From assembly GCA_035771165.1 (NCBI GenBank), contig JAWNZC010000013.1, forward strand, positions 1,089,501 to 1,153,500: DNA of 64,000 bases. The letters are read 5' to 3'. The DNA is from Paragorgia papillata. Its lineage: Eukaryota; Cnidaria; Anthozoa; Scleralcyonacea; Coralliidae. The notes under the pieces were generated by a model. The model had not been told where the DNA came from and made no database searches. It worked only from the letters and a program-made list of their open reading frames with translations. A program made the position numbers and the translations under genes. Each line of letters opens with the position of its first letter. Within the stretch, counting starts at the first letter, position 1. Below, piece after piece: positions 10,381-23,146 of this stretch.

Positions 10381-10904
10381 GCTCGAAACGTAAGTATTGT
10401 TGCCCAAAATATCTGGCTATATCCAAAACACTGCCTATACGCAGTACTCTAGTTTTGAAAGGAGTTCAATATCCAGCTGTTTAAACAGCCTTTATTTTTG
10501 AACAGTTGAACAGTGTTCAAAAGTGACTGGTGCACCAAGGTATGCAGACATATATCCATTAATGGTCGATATAGGCATATACTCGCTTACAAGTTTATGT
10601 CTTACAAGTGACTATAAGGACTGATCAAATATATCTACTTTTGAGGTGAGTGGAAGAAATGTGATGCCTGTTGAGATGAACTCTAGGCAAATTATTCATA
10701 TATCCCTCTATATCAATGCATTAAAGTCCCCGAATAATTTCATAACCCTAAAATTGCTACGGTGACAAATTGTTATGTGATATTTAAAACATGAGCACAG
10801 CAGTGTTTTCGATAGCCGAATGTTTTAGATCTGATAAAACACGTACTGTGAATGTTTCAAATAGCTTCAAAAACGACCCAATTGTTGTGACAATCCGACA
10901 CTTA

Positions 10905-11042
10905 TGTCTCAGGCTACGTCAACACGTATACCTTTTCGTAGCGTTTTCATATTGTTCTCCGTCCTCAAGGGAATAGAAAACAATGGTCTACTTACTTGAA
11001 ACAATATGAAAACGCTACGAAAACGTATACGTGTGGCGTAGC
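10905..11042. repeat. Hairpin, 'GTAGCGTTTTCATATTGTT' family
   Basis: Arms GGCTACGTCAACACGTATAC and the complement GTATACGTGTGGCGTAGCC with further pairing of CGTAGCGTTTTCATATTG. A diverged relative is the hairpin at 19130-19260. Confidence 0.75.
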
Positions 11043-11995
11043 CTCAATCAATTCCAAGCGTGACCCCCCCCCCGGCATTTGACGGGCATTTGACATTTTT
11101 GCGTTAGAGTATTGCAAATGCCCCACCATGGGGTCAGCTTAGCTGTACAAAATCCCCACAGAGGGGTCTTCAAATTGATGTTAATGCCTCACCCATGGGA
11201 ATTTAAAGAAGCGGATGTTTATATTGTCAGACAACTGAAGCGGCCGTGACCATCCATATTATTAAACGTAAACATATATTTATAAAATAAAGGTCAAAAA
11301 CTACTTTCAAACGTCTCAACTAAAAGTTGTCCAAGCCTTTTTCCCGAAGCCAGGAAGCCACAAACGGCACATCATTCCCCTCAAACTCCTGTAAATCTGC
11401 CATGGTTGATCGCAATCGCATGTGCATGGCGTATTTTATAATACGGTTAAAGAACAGTAGACATGCGACATTTTTGGCGCTTGTGAGTCAGTGGTATTTT
11501 TATGGCAAAAAGTTGCTGAAATATATCGTATTTTTATATAAAAAAGCTAGAGAAGTGGAAGAGCATGTATTAGAACTATTAGTCTATATGAAATATGTGG
11601 TGTGCCTTTATAAAAGATATAATTTTCGTAATTGAGTATAGACTTACAGTACTTACTTTTGCCAGGTTACTTTTCAAGAAAATAACAGGCAAGTATATAC
11701 TATTTAGAAGTAATATTGGGCATTTCACTCGATTACATAGAATTACATACCGGAAGGCCTGTGTCAAGTTGCATTTTTCGCAACTGGTCCCGGTTTGGTC
11801 TTAAAATGTATATATTCTACACTCGAATTTTCCTTCACCAAAAATCCCTAGTATATACTATTTAGGCACTTCAACAAATTCCCCACCCCGGGGCCAACCT
11901 GCAGAGGCAAATGCCCAACCCTGGGAACAGGTGAATCGTCGAAGGCCCATCAAATGCCCGGGGGGGGAGCATGGTCACGCTTGGAATTGATTGAG
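11043..11995. mobile_element. Non-autonomous DNA element with CTCAATCAATTCC ends
   Basis: Terminal inverted repeats CTCAATCAATTCCAAGCGTG (11043) and CACGCTTGGAATTGATTGAG (11976-11995) bracket ~950 bp. The C-run / G-run next to each end also pairs. The interior ORF of 102 aa (11327-11635) shows no recognisable domain, so no transposase is called. Confidence 0.75.
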
Positions 11996-11999
11996 ACAT

Positions 12000-12425
12000 C
12001 AGTAAAGATAATGATTAGACTTTACCAAAGCCCACCATTTTTTGGCGGGGAGAGTAAGAAAGCGAACTTTTCTATTAGAAAACAGCTTAAAGCTGTTTGG
12101 TGCCATTTTCCCTCGACCTGTGTTTTGGTCCGGGTGTGTCACGGGGGTTGGTCATTATTTAAAGCCGCGCAAAGGCCTTTTTGACGTCATAATTTAGGCC
12201 ACTACAATGGTCAATGAATGTTTGAGGCGCTTGCTAAACATTTCGGTTTGAGGAAGCTTGTGATTCGCTTCAAGTCATTCAGCGAAAACCAAGTTAAAGT
12301 ATGATTCTATGTGGACGACATATCTCCACGGTTGCTCCTACAAATCAGTTCATTCGTGATATCGACGTTGGAACATTAGTTACAGGAACATAATGTCTAT
12401 TGATATGTAACAGCATACCGACGAG
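12000..12425. other. Intergenic stretch without gene
   Basis: No convincing ORF, RNA gene or repeat structure beyond short palindromic scraps. Confidence 0.5.
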
Positions 12426-12429
12426 TCCG

Positions 12430-13059
12430 CCACGGCAGAAATCTCGTACGCTCACCTCAGAAATCGCACGAAATCAAGTCAGAAATCAGGAAGTCAACAT
12501 CAGAAATCAGGAAATCACTAGAAATCACACGTCACGCACTTTGAAATCAGAAATCAACTTAAATCTCTGAGAGACCGGAAACGAGTTTGCGATAATCTTC
12601 GTTCTTATCTCCAGTTCATACGTTTTGTCTGCATGTTCCCTTGCGCTGCTTTTTGTTAGCGTCAAAAGATACAATTAATGTTATGTCATCGTAATTCTGC
12701 TAGAGATAATGTGATGTATATACTGACAAATGCAGGTATTGAATATCTGGACGAAGTTTAGGTATTTCCTTATTAACATTCTTAACACATTCTTTCATGG
12801 CTGAACACTGCTTAACACTAATGGACATAGAATCAACAAAGAAATTACTGGTTTTTAGATGCCAGTACCATAATTATGTTTTTACAGCTAAATGCCTAAA
12901 TATAGTTGTCACTAAGCAGAAATAGTCAAATGTGTACATAATGTACCTTCTATAAAGGTACAAGACTTTAAGGTAAAACTATACTTTATACTTTGTATTT
13001 TGCTCTATCTATATGGTATTGAGCACTCTCTAACATTTCGTGAACCATAACTCACTTAT

Positions 13060-13154
<95 letters not shown>

Positions 13155-13685
13155 ATATTTATATAGTTTAATAGTGCTATAGATATAACAAATTATCAAT
13201 GACAGTACTGACCAAAAAGTACAGTATGCTCGTTTTGTGTTTTGCCAACCGACGCGGAGTTTATCTGTCTATTTTAAAGTACAAAATAAAAAGGACAAAA
13301 ATGACAAAATTCAAGAGTTTCGTGCTTGTGGAAGCTGATTTTGTTATTGTATTAAAGCCGAGTTGTAGGTTTTTCTTTGGATATAATGACCGTTTTACTA
13401 TACCATCGCCATTAACAAGTCAGAAACAGGGAAAATGCGGTTTGAGGCTTGTAATTTCGTGATATAAATAGCGAATCAAAGCAAATCGATCATCAAATCT
13501 GTGTAGAAATCTGGAAATCACCATTGAAATCTGGAAATCGCCAAAGAAATCACGAAATCACAATAGAAATCACGAAATCCATATCGAAATCTGAAATCAA
13601 CTTGAAATCAGTAATGAAATCAGCGGAAATCAGGAAATCAGTTCAGAAATCACGTGATTTCGAAATCTCGTAGCATACTCCCTAT
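12430..13685. repeat. Element with GAAATCA-repeat arms around a shared core
   Basis: Both flanks (12435-12565 and 13490-13670) are built of the unit AGAAATCAGGAAATCA and variants; both outer edges carry AGAAATCTCGTA-type sequence. Between them lie a core (12826-12950) shared with the element at 6105-6655 and a long (TA)n tract. The 87-aa ORF at 13199-13462 has no recognised domain. Confidence 0.65.
13062..13152. repeat. (TA)n microsatellite
   Basis: About 90 bp of TA repeat. The ~45 bp just upstream (GGTATTGAGCACT ... ACATTTCG) resemble 44040-44075, which also lies next to a TA tract. Confidence 0.95.
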
Positions 13686-13689
13686 GGTA

Positions 13690-14310
13690 ACAGTGTAAAC
13701 ACTTTGTCTGCATGAAAAACCGCGTCGCAAACAAATCGAAGCAGTCGCGCGATCGAGCCCAGAGGAGGGAACTGAAATAACATGGCCAAGGAAGGAAAAT
13801 ATAACTTCATCTTCGTCAGTTACGATAATATAATAGCTAGGTTTATAATAGTGATATTCGTTATTCAGCAGTCTCCGTAATACGATACTCGCACTAAAAG
13901 ACAACATAGTGTAGAAGAGGTATATTTACAGATGAATGTCGTTGATTGTGTTGTTAAATGGTAAGCTGATTTGAATTCAAAACTTATAAGATTCTTATAA
14001 TAAGAACAAACAATTTATATTCCAAATTTGAAACCCAGAAAAATCGCTCGTATATTGTTAAATATCTGAGAGAACGAAGAATTTCGCGCTATTTATTTAG
14101 TGCTAATTAAACTTGATTCCCTGCAAGCGGAACTGACAAGTCGACTACTACTCGCGACTTCGTTGCTCGAAAAGAACAAGAAATATATACAGGTAGTCGA
14201 ATTGGGCAAGTCTAACTAAAGGTATGCCAGGTTTCGTTTCTCACTCATTGCCATTGGCATTGCTATAAGCTATAACCAAAAATATTAAACAGCTATATAT
14301 CTAGTGTTAA
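13690..14310. other. Intergenic stretch without gene
   Basis: No exon-like ORF with splice sites and no clear repeat; AT-rich. Confidence 0.5.
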
Positions 14311-14317
14311 GTGTTAA

Positions 14318-14415
14318 CAGACGTTTTGTGGACGTTCGTCAAGCTCAATTACTCAGAAAAAGCCCAGACTCTTTTCTGAGTAATTGAGCTTGACGAACGT
14401 CCACCAAACGTCTGT
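14318..14415. repeat. Near-perfect hairpin
   Basis: GGACGTTCGTCAAGCTCAAT and its complement pair with arms of about 40 nt (ACAGACGTTTTGTGGACG / CGTCCACCAAACGTCTGT) and a short loop. Short MITE. Confidence 0.75.
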
Positions 14416-14696
14416 TACATTACACCAAGCTCGCAAACGTACCACATGGGTTACATGTATACGTACAACTTAACATATATATCTGTTAAGTTATAGTTAA
14501 AATATCTGCATCGTATTAGAGTTAATAGCTTACCTTCAGAACTATTTTAAAAGTACTTCTGAAATAGTTTAAGGTTGGACACGGCAAACTTGAAACTTTA
14601 ATACACCAAAGTCTCGACTGACTATTTCTAACCGGCTGCACAGAAGAAGATGAGTAGTGGACAATTTCCCCTATAGCAATGCGTCATGGGAGTTGT

Positions 14697-15293
14697 AGTT
14701 ATGCACCTATCAATGTTAGTCCCGAGGGGGGGGGGGGGGGGGGGTCGGACAAGGGGTGGTGTTTTGATCAAAATGCATGTCCCCAGGGTCGAGATTTTGA
14801 CACTGAATTCTCCCCGAGGATGGGGTACTTTGGTCAATTTTGATTGTAGCCGAGGAAGACTGGGCATGACTTCGATCTGCTGTTAAAATGGAGTCGTCAC
14901 AAGAGCCCGAGGTAATTTAAGCATATCCAACACCTTATTAAGTTTAATATATGCATCTGTTGATATTTATCAGTGCATCAGTGATGAAATATTTATAATT
15001 TCTTATCTTTTGATTCTTTTTTGCACAATATTACTTTAAAAACCCGTTGATCTTTTGAGATGTTGTTTGTTGACAAAATCTGTAGTCTGTGAAGAAATAT
15101 ATCATCTCACTTTTGGTTTATACGTATATTTACTTGTCATAGCACAGCTAATAGGGTGGGGAATTTGATAAATTTGACGTGGAATTTTGTCCCAAGGAAG
15201 TGGCATTTGAAAATTTTTAACGATAAAATGTCAAATCCCCACCCCTTGCCCGACCCCCCCTCCCTCGGGACTAACATTGATAGGTGCATTAGG
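14697..15293. mobile_element. Inverted-repeat element with GCACCTATCAATGTTAGTCC ends
   Basis: Inverted repeats GCACCTATCAATGTTAGTCC (near 14703) and GGACTAACATTGATAGGTGC (near 15267) flank ~540 bp. G- and C-runs sit inside the ends. No transposase ORF. Confidence 0.7.
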
Positions 15294-15299
15294 ACTTTT

Positions 15300-16180
15300 A
15301 CCAACCTCGTACCCAGGGTCTTAAACGTGGCGCGCGAAAAAGAAGACCCTGGTAAAGAGAACACCGCTGCCAAACGTTTCCAAACTACCGCATAAATAAA
15401 GAAACTATGTGCCAATAAAAAATACAATAATTAATTGAAAGCTAATAGGTATAGCTACACAAGAAGAAACAAATAGATTTTCTATTTTAATTGGAGCATG
15501 CAGTTACATGTTGAATTCGCCATGTTGGATTTCTCGTTGTTATATCAGTATACAGTGTTCATGCTTCAAACGACAACGAAGAAGGCAAAAATCTTCGCTT
15601 CTCCTCTTAAAATTAGAAGAAGAAGAAGAAGAAATTTTATTTAACTTTATTTAACGAGGGTTAAATACATCATTACTGGTTTCCCAGTAGTTTTCATGAT
15701 GGCCCTCAAAGTGTGGCAAATCAAAGAAAAATAATTGAAGGTGGCTTGATAGGAAAACGTTATGAAAAATTGTAGACCTGGCGGACTTTAAGATTCTTTT
15801 ATGTACAGCATATAAATGAGCCGGCCCCTTATAACCTCGCCGAAAGTAAAATTTTTTTGAATTTCCTACATGAAAACGAGTTCATGTGGGCTAATTCGTA
15901 TGTATATTAAAAAATCTTAATTCGGCGGCCATTTTGGAATAAGGTCTATATTTGCCCCCTAAAACGTTTTGCAGTGTAGATTTGTGCCTCATTCTAGTTC
16001 CTTGCATAGCCCTAGTGTCAGTGCTGATAATTGAAAAGGTTTACACTTGCAGCATTTGTGTATCTAGACCAATCACATGCAGTTATTGTATTATGCAAAT
16101 TCAATGCAAATTAGAATTTCTGAACTTACTAGAACAAAGATTTCTCCCCTCCTGAAAACTGTGCACTGTCTAATACCAAC
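15300..16180. other. Intergenic stretch without gene
   Basis: Contains a (GAA)n tract at 15617-15635 and a TACATGAAAACGAGTT phrase also seen near 6025. No exon or RNA gene recognised. Confidence 0.5.
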
Positions 16181-16182
16181 TA

Positions 16183-17885
16183 CTTATTGACCGAGCGTGA
16201 GGTCTGTACTAGTGAAATATCGGACCGATGTTTTTTTCAGGACCGAGACGAGCGCAGCAAGTTGAGGTCCGTGCAAAAATAAAAAAGACGTCCGATATTG
16301 CACTAGTACAGACCGAACAAGCGAGGTCAATAAGTAGTTTATTATATGGCCATAAATGTTGTGAACGTTCTGTGAAAACTCGACCCATCTTTCTTGCGAA
16401 CTAAACGAAAATGGCAGACATTTTCCCATTTTTAAAGTACTTTCCGTTGAGCTAGAATCCTGAACTTTCTACCCCAAATAGTATTTTTTCAATTGCTTTT
16501 GTTTGACATATTGCTCAAGATCGTACGTTAAGTAGTTGAATAAAAAATCATCTGAAATTCTAATACTTGTGAGAAGTAAATGTTATATTATTACGAACAA
16601 TTTTATGAACCTTTTGGAAATTTTAAAAACTTTCACAAAACGTGGAAACTCGAACTATACATCAAATGAAAGCTTATAAAATTTCTAACAACCTACCTGC
16701 ACGATATATTTCAACAATGAGTAGTTCTGAAATTATAATCCATCTTGTTGCATATACTGACATCCCGAACGGCAGATTCCGCTCTGAGTGGGCGGATACG
16801 GGAAATATCCGACCGCTTATGTGACCAATCAAATTTCAGGATTTCCGTATTCGGACCTCTCAGCGCTGCTGCCATATAATAATTTTCAGTACTCAAGAGT
16901 AACACTAGGGCGATGTCTGTACTAATGAAATATCGGACCAACGTTCTTAGTAAGTCCGATATGTAATAGATAAATCCCGAGAACGAGGGATGTATGCTAT
17001 ATAAGACCCGAGGACGCGCAGCGTCCGAGGTCTTTATATCGCATACATCCCGACGTTCGAGGGATTTATCTGACTTAATTTATTATCGAGGAGGTTTTCC
17101 AACAAAGTTTTGTCTTTTTTTTCCACCTTGGACAAAGATTTTACTTGTTTTTTTCTTCATTTCATATCTAATTAGTATTCAAGGTCTTTATGCGATATAT
17201 AGACCTCGGAAGAACAAAGAAAACCGACTCGATAATAAATTAATTCACTAATACAGACCGAACAAGCGGGGTCAATACTGAGCAGTTTATTATATGACTA
17301 CAAGTGTTGTAATTGTAAACGTTCTGTGAAAACTTGACCAAAGTGTTAGGCTCGTATTCGCCACCATCTTTCTTGCGAACTAAACCAAAATGGCATATAT
17401 GTTTTCCCATTTTTAAAGTACTTTCCGTTTAGGTAGAATCCTGAACTTTCTACCCCAAATAGCATTTTTCAATTGCTTTTGTTTGACATATCGCTCAAGG
17501 TTGTATACGTTACGTAGTTGAATAAAAAACATTTGAAATTTTATAATATTTATGGGATGTAAATGTTATATTATTACGAACGTTGCTACGAACATTTTGA
17601 ATATTTTAAAAAGTTAACATGGAAACTTAAACTATACATCAAATCGTGATCAAATGAAAGCTTAACACAATTTCTAACAACATACTTGCACGATATATTT
17701 CAACAATGAGTATAGTTCTGAAATTATTATCCTTGTTGGATGTATACTGACATGCATGACTTTCATTTTGTTTATAAAATTCTCTCAGCGGTCCGGAACG
17801 GCAGATTCCGGACCGCTCAGGAACCAATCAAATTGCTGGATTTCACGTTTCGGATCGCTCACGAAAATAGTCATATAATAAGTAC
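16183..17885. repeat. Composite repeat, 'GTACTAGTGAAATATCGGAC' family with nested element
   Basis: A palindromic block at 16190-16335 (GAGGTCTGTACTAGTGAAAT / CGATATTGCACTAGTACAGAC) is followed by a diverged second copy ending near 17885 (paired phrases CTTTCTACCCCAAATAG at 16467 and 17446). Nested at about 16960-17237 is another palindrome (GATAAATCCCGAGAACGAGG ... CGTTCGAGGGATTTATC) that recurs at 60365-60640. Small ORFs here are artefacts. Confidence 0.65.
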
Positions 17886-18214
17886 TATTTAAAACACGTT
17901 CTGCGAGTGTTTTGAATGGCTTAAAAAACGATCACCATTTGGTAAGTTCGTTGGCGTAGTAATTTTGAAAAATAACGTTGTCTAAGGCGAGAAAATCAAA
18001 GCTAAAGTTTATGTAAAACAGGAGAAAATGTTATCAGATATAAAACCACGATACGGTTATGATTTTTCTTTGTGTTTTCCTCATGAATTATTAATGAGGT
18101 TTTTAAGATTATTTATAGATTTTTCCTATCGAGCCACCTTAAATTGTATACTAAAAGCAGATGTAAATGGCGTAGATGACTTACGTGAAAACCGACCTTT
18201 TGCCCTCGAAAACG

Positions 18215-18597
18215 TGTGTCTGAGACCCCGTTTACACGATGCCGGTACAATTTGAAAACGGAACAAAATCATGCCGTTTAGGCCTTGCGTTTACACGATA
18301 CCGGCACAAAAATGACATGAAAACGGCACAAAATGAAGACGGGTTCCTTGACGGCATGAAATGAAAACGCAACACTAACCGTTTAATCACGATATATACG
18401 ACCACAGTATTCGGGTCAGCAGTATTCACAAAGTCTTCTCAATTCTCATTGGAAGAGAATAGTCGCATGCTAATCCGTCATTATATTATACCGGCGCCGT
18501 GTAAACGCAAGACTTTTGGCCTGTGATTTACACACCAGCATGATTTTGTTCCATTTTCAAATTGTACCGGCATCGTGTAAACAGGGTCTCAAACCGT
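18215..18597. repeat. Palindromic MITE with GAGACCCYGTTTACACGATG ends
   Basis: Inverted ends GAGACCCCGTTTACACGATG (18222) and CATCGTGTAAACAGGGTCTC (18572). Both arms also share TGCCGGTACAATTTGAAAA. No coding content. Confidence 0.8.
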
Positions 18598-18619
18598 AAA
18601 CGTGCACCTCAAACGTCGG

Positions 18620-18875
18620 GCAGCCGGGTTGTGAAAGAAATAAACGTCAATAAAAGTAGCGTGCTGCGTAGGCAGTGTTGAAACAACAATCGAAATATAG
18701 TAACTTATGTTAGATATACTGCCGAAACAGAGAACGTAGGAATCTAACGTTTCGAGCGAAGGCCCTTCGTCAGAGAGAAACGTGGCGTTTCTCTCTGACG
18801 AAGGGCCTTCGCTCGAAACGTTAGATTCCTACGTTCTCTGTTTCGGCAGTATATCTAACCTAAGTTACTATAAAC
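18620..18875. repeat. Repeat with hammerhead-like CTGACGA...GAAAC motif (inverted pair)
   Basis: Contains CTGCCGAAACAGAGAACGTAG and its complement facing each other, each with the motif CTGACGA-AGGGCCTTCGCTC-GAAAC on one or the other strand. Related copies: 29985-30118, 54395-54500, 56150-56575 and 62415-62630. The GCGTAGGCAGTGTTGAAA phrase marks one edge of the family. Possibly derived from Penelope-like element termini; this is inference. Confidence 0.6.
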
Positions 18876-19129
18876 GTCAATAGACCATTTGCACGATGGC
18901 GTTGGGTGACTACAACTATACCAAAATACTTTGCCAGTATCAGTTCTAGGGTTTCGGTTAAAAGGGATGAGGACTCATCCAGTCCTTTAAATTTCACGGC
19001 TTTTCCAAAATATATGTCGTCAAATTTGTTTTTTCCAAATTTGTCGTGAAGTTTCAGTGAGTCTCAAGATTTTAGCAATCTTTTCGATACCCTAACCAAA
19101 ACATAAACCGGTCTAACCCTATAATTAGA

Positions 19130-19260
19130 CAATGTGCACACGGTAAGGTTTCCGAGCGTTTTCGTATTGTTTCCTGTTCTCAAGGGAATCGAGAATAATT
19201 AGTTAATTACTTTAAACAATACGAAAACGCTCGGAAACGTTACTGTGTGCACATAGCCTA
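19130..19260. repeat. Hairpin related to 10905-11042
   Basis: Arms TGTGCACACGGTAAGGTTTCC / GGAAACGTTACTGTGTGCACA and CGAGCGTTTTCGTATTGTTT / AAACAATACGAAAACGCTCG. Short MITE. Confidence 0.8.
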
Positions 19261-19621
19261 AGAAATCTGGTTTACCCCCTAGCTTCTGGAAAGAAATATT
19301 TGACGACATATTTTTTGAAAAGCCGCGAAAGGACTGGATGGCTCCTTTTGAGTTATCCTGGTACGCACCCTGGGCCAGGTAATTACCAACTAAAGCTAGA
19401 CTTCTGCTTTCCTATTGGTTAAAATTTTCGCGCGGTTTTATTGCCCATGAGTGAAATTGCAATCGTCATCAGGGGATTTAGCCCTGATGACGCGAGAATG
19501 AAATCAGTGGTTACCTGACCCATATTTCTCTTGAAAGTCGTCTAGGTTGAGTCATCATTCTGGTAGTTGTAACCACCCAACGTTTTCTACGTCGTCGTTC
19601 AAATGCCTATTTAAATGTCTC

Positions 19622-20327
19622 TAATAGAGCGTTTTCACTCACGTGATCGGTGGCCCCATGGGGGTGGTGAAACAATACGAAATATTTGAATAAGAAAGAG
19701 CTCATTCCCATACCGTACACCAATATGGCCGCCATTTCATTGTTTTGGTACACCAATATGGCCGCCGTGACATCAGATGAAAACGCTCAACCTCGTACCC
19801 AGGGCATTTTGCCTCCACGCCGGGAGGTCGGCGAAAATGGCCCTGGCATCGGCTGGTCGATTCTATAATCTGATTGGCCGGTTTAAGAACTCGACTAATT
19901 CAGATAGAGTATAATTTATTCATGAAAATTTGAATTGTGATAGATCCACTCTGCAAAGTTTACCCAAAGAATGGAAACGATTAACGATAGCTTTGGTTAA
20001 AGTCAAGAACAACATTAGATATATGTTTGTTCATGACATTTACATGTATCCTGGATAATCGTGGGAGTATGAAGAATAACGCTAGCCAGTTGCTTTTATG
20101 ATAAAGGTTCACATGAGTGAGTCGGCAGAGCGTTAAATATTTCTCATTTATTATTCATCTATATGTATTATACAAAAACAAAACACAAAGACCGCATAAA
20201 TTTTCTTGCCATAACACCCCAAAATTCTGGGTGTCACGTGACCAGCCGATGCCAGGGCCATTTTCGCCGACCTCCCAACGTGGAGGCAAAATGCCCTGGG
20301 TACGAGGTTGGAAAACGCTCTATAAGT
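19622..20327. mobile_element. MITE with AGAGCGTTTTC ends
   Basis: Ends ATAGAGCGTTTTC (19622) and GAAAACGCTCTATAA (20310). Inner inverted pair: ACCTCGTACCCAGGGCATTT near 19790 and the complement AAATGCCCTGGGTACGAGGT near 20288. Apparent ORFs of 60-96 aa are read from these palindromes. Confidence 0.7.
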
Positions 20328-20867
20328 CATCATGCACACGTGACGTCAAGGGGTTTAATTTGCATATCAAACTAAACTCGATATATGAAGAACAAAGTGA
20401 GATATGAAAGACTATATAGCATAAATTAACATTCTTCATTCGAACTGAATTTTCACTTCATTGGCACTTCAACGGCGTGAAATCGTCTTGGCGTTTAGAC
20501 AGTGTGAAACGATAAAAGGGTCGTTTTTGTCTCGCTCAGCCATTCATTGATGGGTTAAAGTGCCTATATGAAACAAAAATTAAGTCTGTCTTAATTGAAA
20601 GGAGAAGTACCACTTAAAATGACAACGTAACGGCATTTTTGGCATTTTTTCGTCATTCTTAATGCTTTGTTTTGAGATATTTCGGTTTGTTTCAATCATA
20701 TTATTCAAATTCACCCCTTGACTACCACGGGTCTTCCCTTGACGAGTAAAATCGTCTGGCGTTAGCCAGGGTAAAATACTAAAGGTGCATGCGTCTGCAT
20801 GCGCGCTTAGGAGGTCAAGGGGTTAAACCTCTTGACGTCACATGTGCGTAATGAGTTATCGGAGAAT

Positions 20868-21634
20868 GATGTACACACCTAAAAAACGCACAATCTGATC
20901 AGCTCTGATATCAGATCTGTTCAGAGACATGTAGCGACGCTTGATACTGCCTGACAGCTACAGAATGTACCAGCGCTGATGTACTAAACATTTAGTTAGA
21001 ATTTCTAACAGACTGCGACAACTCCGTAGACAACATACCTGTTCAGTCTGTTATATACAGCACTGACCGTGTCAGGCTGATACAGTTCGACAGAATCTGT
21101 TCTGAACAGTCTGTGGTAGCTGCAGGTATGATACAGATATGATATCATAGGTGTATCATAGCTGATACTGCAACAGCAGGCACGTAGCTACGGAGGGGCG
21201 AGGGGGGGCCACCGCCCCCCAGAATTATTTCTTGCCCCCCCCTCCCCCAACCAGAGACTGCATGACCAAAAATATCCGCAGCGTGAGTGGATAAGTAATT
21301 GAAATGTGAACGCTGTCGCGTACTTGTGTAACGTAAGTGATGTTGTTATATCCAAAGCGTCTAACGTCGTCATGTTACAGTACGTAAACCGTGTGACAGA
21401 CTGGGGGGGGGGGGGGGGGATAGTAGCGTGATTGAATCAGTTCTGCATGACTCCACTTTTGTACCTTTTCACCTGCCCCCCCAAAATAAAACTTGCCCTC
21501 CTAGATTTCTTAGTCTAGCTACGTGCCTGTGCAACAGGCTGTATCAGGGGTCGCTTCATTTTTCTGAACAGATCTGACATCATTCTGCATCAGGTCTGAC
21601 ACAGAGTGTGCGTTTTTGCGTGTGTACATCTTTG
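20868..21634. mobile_element. MITE with GATGTACACAC ends, split by a later insertion
   Basis: Outer ends GATGTACACACCTAAAAAACG and CGTTTTTGCGTGTGTACATC are inverted, with TCAGATCTGTTCAGA / TCTGAACAGATCTGA inside. It is interrupted at 21177-21529 by another element. Confidence 0.75.
21177..21529. mobile_element. hAT-type MITE with 8-bp target duplication
   Basis: 353 bp with ends CAGGCACGTAGCTA and TAGCTACGTGCCTG, flanked by TGCAACAG at 21169-21176 and 21530-21537. An 8-bp duplication fits hAT. G-runs of 18+ occur inside. It lies nested in the MITE at 20868-21634. Confidence 0.9.
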
Positions 21635-21637
21635 CTA

Positions 21638-22366
21638 TTAGGGACCTTAAGATGCTAGGCTGGACGACGACGGCGGTTAAAAACCAATTCAAATTTTAGC
21701 ATTAAAAAGAAGTCACGGTTAACTGACTACTGTATTCAATACTTCAAGCTTGTTTTATAATTTTCAAAGTTTTAAAACGGTTGCAGTGTCTGTGTTAAGG
21801 CAATCGCAGCCAACAGTTCTCATCACCCCAGGAGTCAACGTCGTCCTGAAGACGTGAAAATGCTCTGTATACAGAGCGAGGACGGTGTTCAGATTACTCT
21901 TGGGACTAGAAATTATTCATTATCTTTGTTTTGCAAGAAGAATGCTTTTGTTTGAAGGACGTCGTCCTCGAAGTTGCCGTCGTAGATCTTAAGGTCCCTA
22001 ATATTAGAGACCTTAAGATGCTAGGACGACGACGGCGGTTAAAAAGCAATTCAAATTTTAGCATTAAAAAGAAGTCACGGTTAACAGACTACTGTATTCA
22101 ATACTTCAAGCTTGTTTTATAATTTTCAAAGTTTTAAAACGGTTGCAGTGTCTGTGTTAAGGCAATCGCAGCCAACAGTTCTCATCACCCCAGGAGTCAA
22201 CGTCGTCCTGAAGACGTGAAAATGCTCTGTATACAGAGCGAGGACGGTGTTCAGATTACTCTTGGGACTAGAAATTATTCATTATCTTTGTTTTGCAAGA
22301 AGAATGCTTTTGTTTGAAGGACGTCGTCCTCGAAGTTCCCGTCGTAGATCTTAAGGTCCCTAATAT
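21638..22366. mobile_element. Two tandem copies of one MITE (TTAGGGACCTTAAGATGCTA)
   Basis: Copy 1 (about 21638-22001) and copy 2 (about 22003-22366) are nearly identical head to tail, each starting AGRGACCTTAAGATGCTAGG and ending ATCTTAAGGTCCCTAAT. The 60-100 aa ORFs in them are duplicated artefacts. Diverged relatives lie at 24405-25160 and 56935-58200. Confidence 0.85.
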
Positions 22367-22369
22367 TAT

Positions 22370-22572
22370 CAAACAAGGCCTCGTCCACACGCACATATCC
22401 GGATTTTTTGAAAAACGCAGGATTTTTTTTTTACGGTTGGCTTTCCGTCCACACGAAAACGGTGAAACGGTCATCAAAAACGGAACTTTTTTGAAGATGG
22501 TCTCCAAAGGCCAAAGCCAGTAGGATTTTTTGAAAACGCCGTCATCCTGTTCGCATGTGGACGTAGATGTAG
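22370..22572. mobile_element. MITE fragment with GGCCTCGTCCACACG end
   Basis: GCCTCGTCCACACGCACATA at the left and TTCGCATGTGGACGTAGATG at the right, with CCGTCCACACGAAAACGG inside. No coding content. Confidence 0.5.
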
Positions 22573-22811
22573 ACTGATACATGACAAGGCCATATAATCA
22601 CTTGAAAATCTATATATTTGGTGTTATGTATGGGAATTAAAAAAACACACGTCCCGCTTCCTTCGAATTTATTTAGTTTAATAATAGCAACGATATTTAA
22701 CCTTCTCCGATAACTCATTATGCACATGTGACATCAAAATGTTTGATTTGCGTATATCAAACAAACTGAAATATCTCAACAACGAAGCAAGGAAACGGAA
22801 AACTGCAAAGG

Positions 22812-23146
22812 ATGTTAAAGTGCCTATATCATGGTTGGGGATTTTACATATTTAGGATAGTTGTAACCTTCTGAGAAGATTTGTAATATATCTTCTTTTC
22901 CTAAAATTTCATCTTCCCGGATGTTTTTGCCGTTAAATTTGACGGAAGTGACGTCCGAAAGAGGAATTTGTCTATATGAAAACCAATTAACAGATTCCTC
23001 TTTTGACGTCACTTCCGTCAACTTTAATGGCAAAAAAATCCATGAAGATGAAATTTTAGGAAAAGAAGATATATCACAAATCTTCTCAGAAGGTTACAAA
23101 TATCCTAAATATGTAAAATCCCCAACCATTGTATAGGCACTTTAAG
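22812..23146. repeat. Palindromic MITE with TTAAAGTGCCTATA ends
   Basis: Almost perfect arms: TGGTTGGGGATTTTACATAT near 22834 and the complement near 23112; GACGGAAGTGACGTC and GACGTCACTTCCGTC in the middle. The family recurs at 47437-47716 and, diverged, at 33479-33992. Mirror ORFs on both strands (69-71 aa) are palindrome artefacts. Confidence 0.85.

Noticed and set aside
13199..13462. 87-aa ORF as a gene
   Set aside because: It lies inside a repeat between GAAATCA arms, has no recognisable domain and no splice or promoter support.
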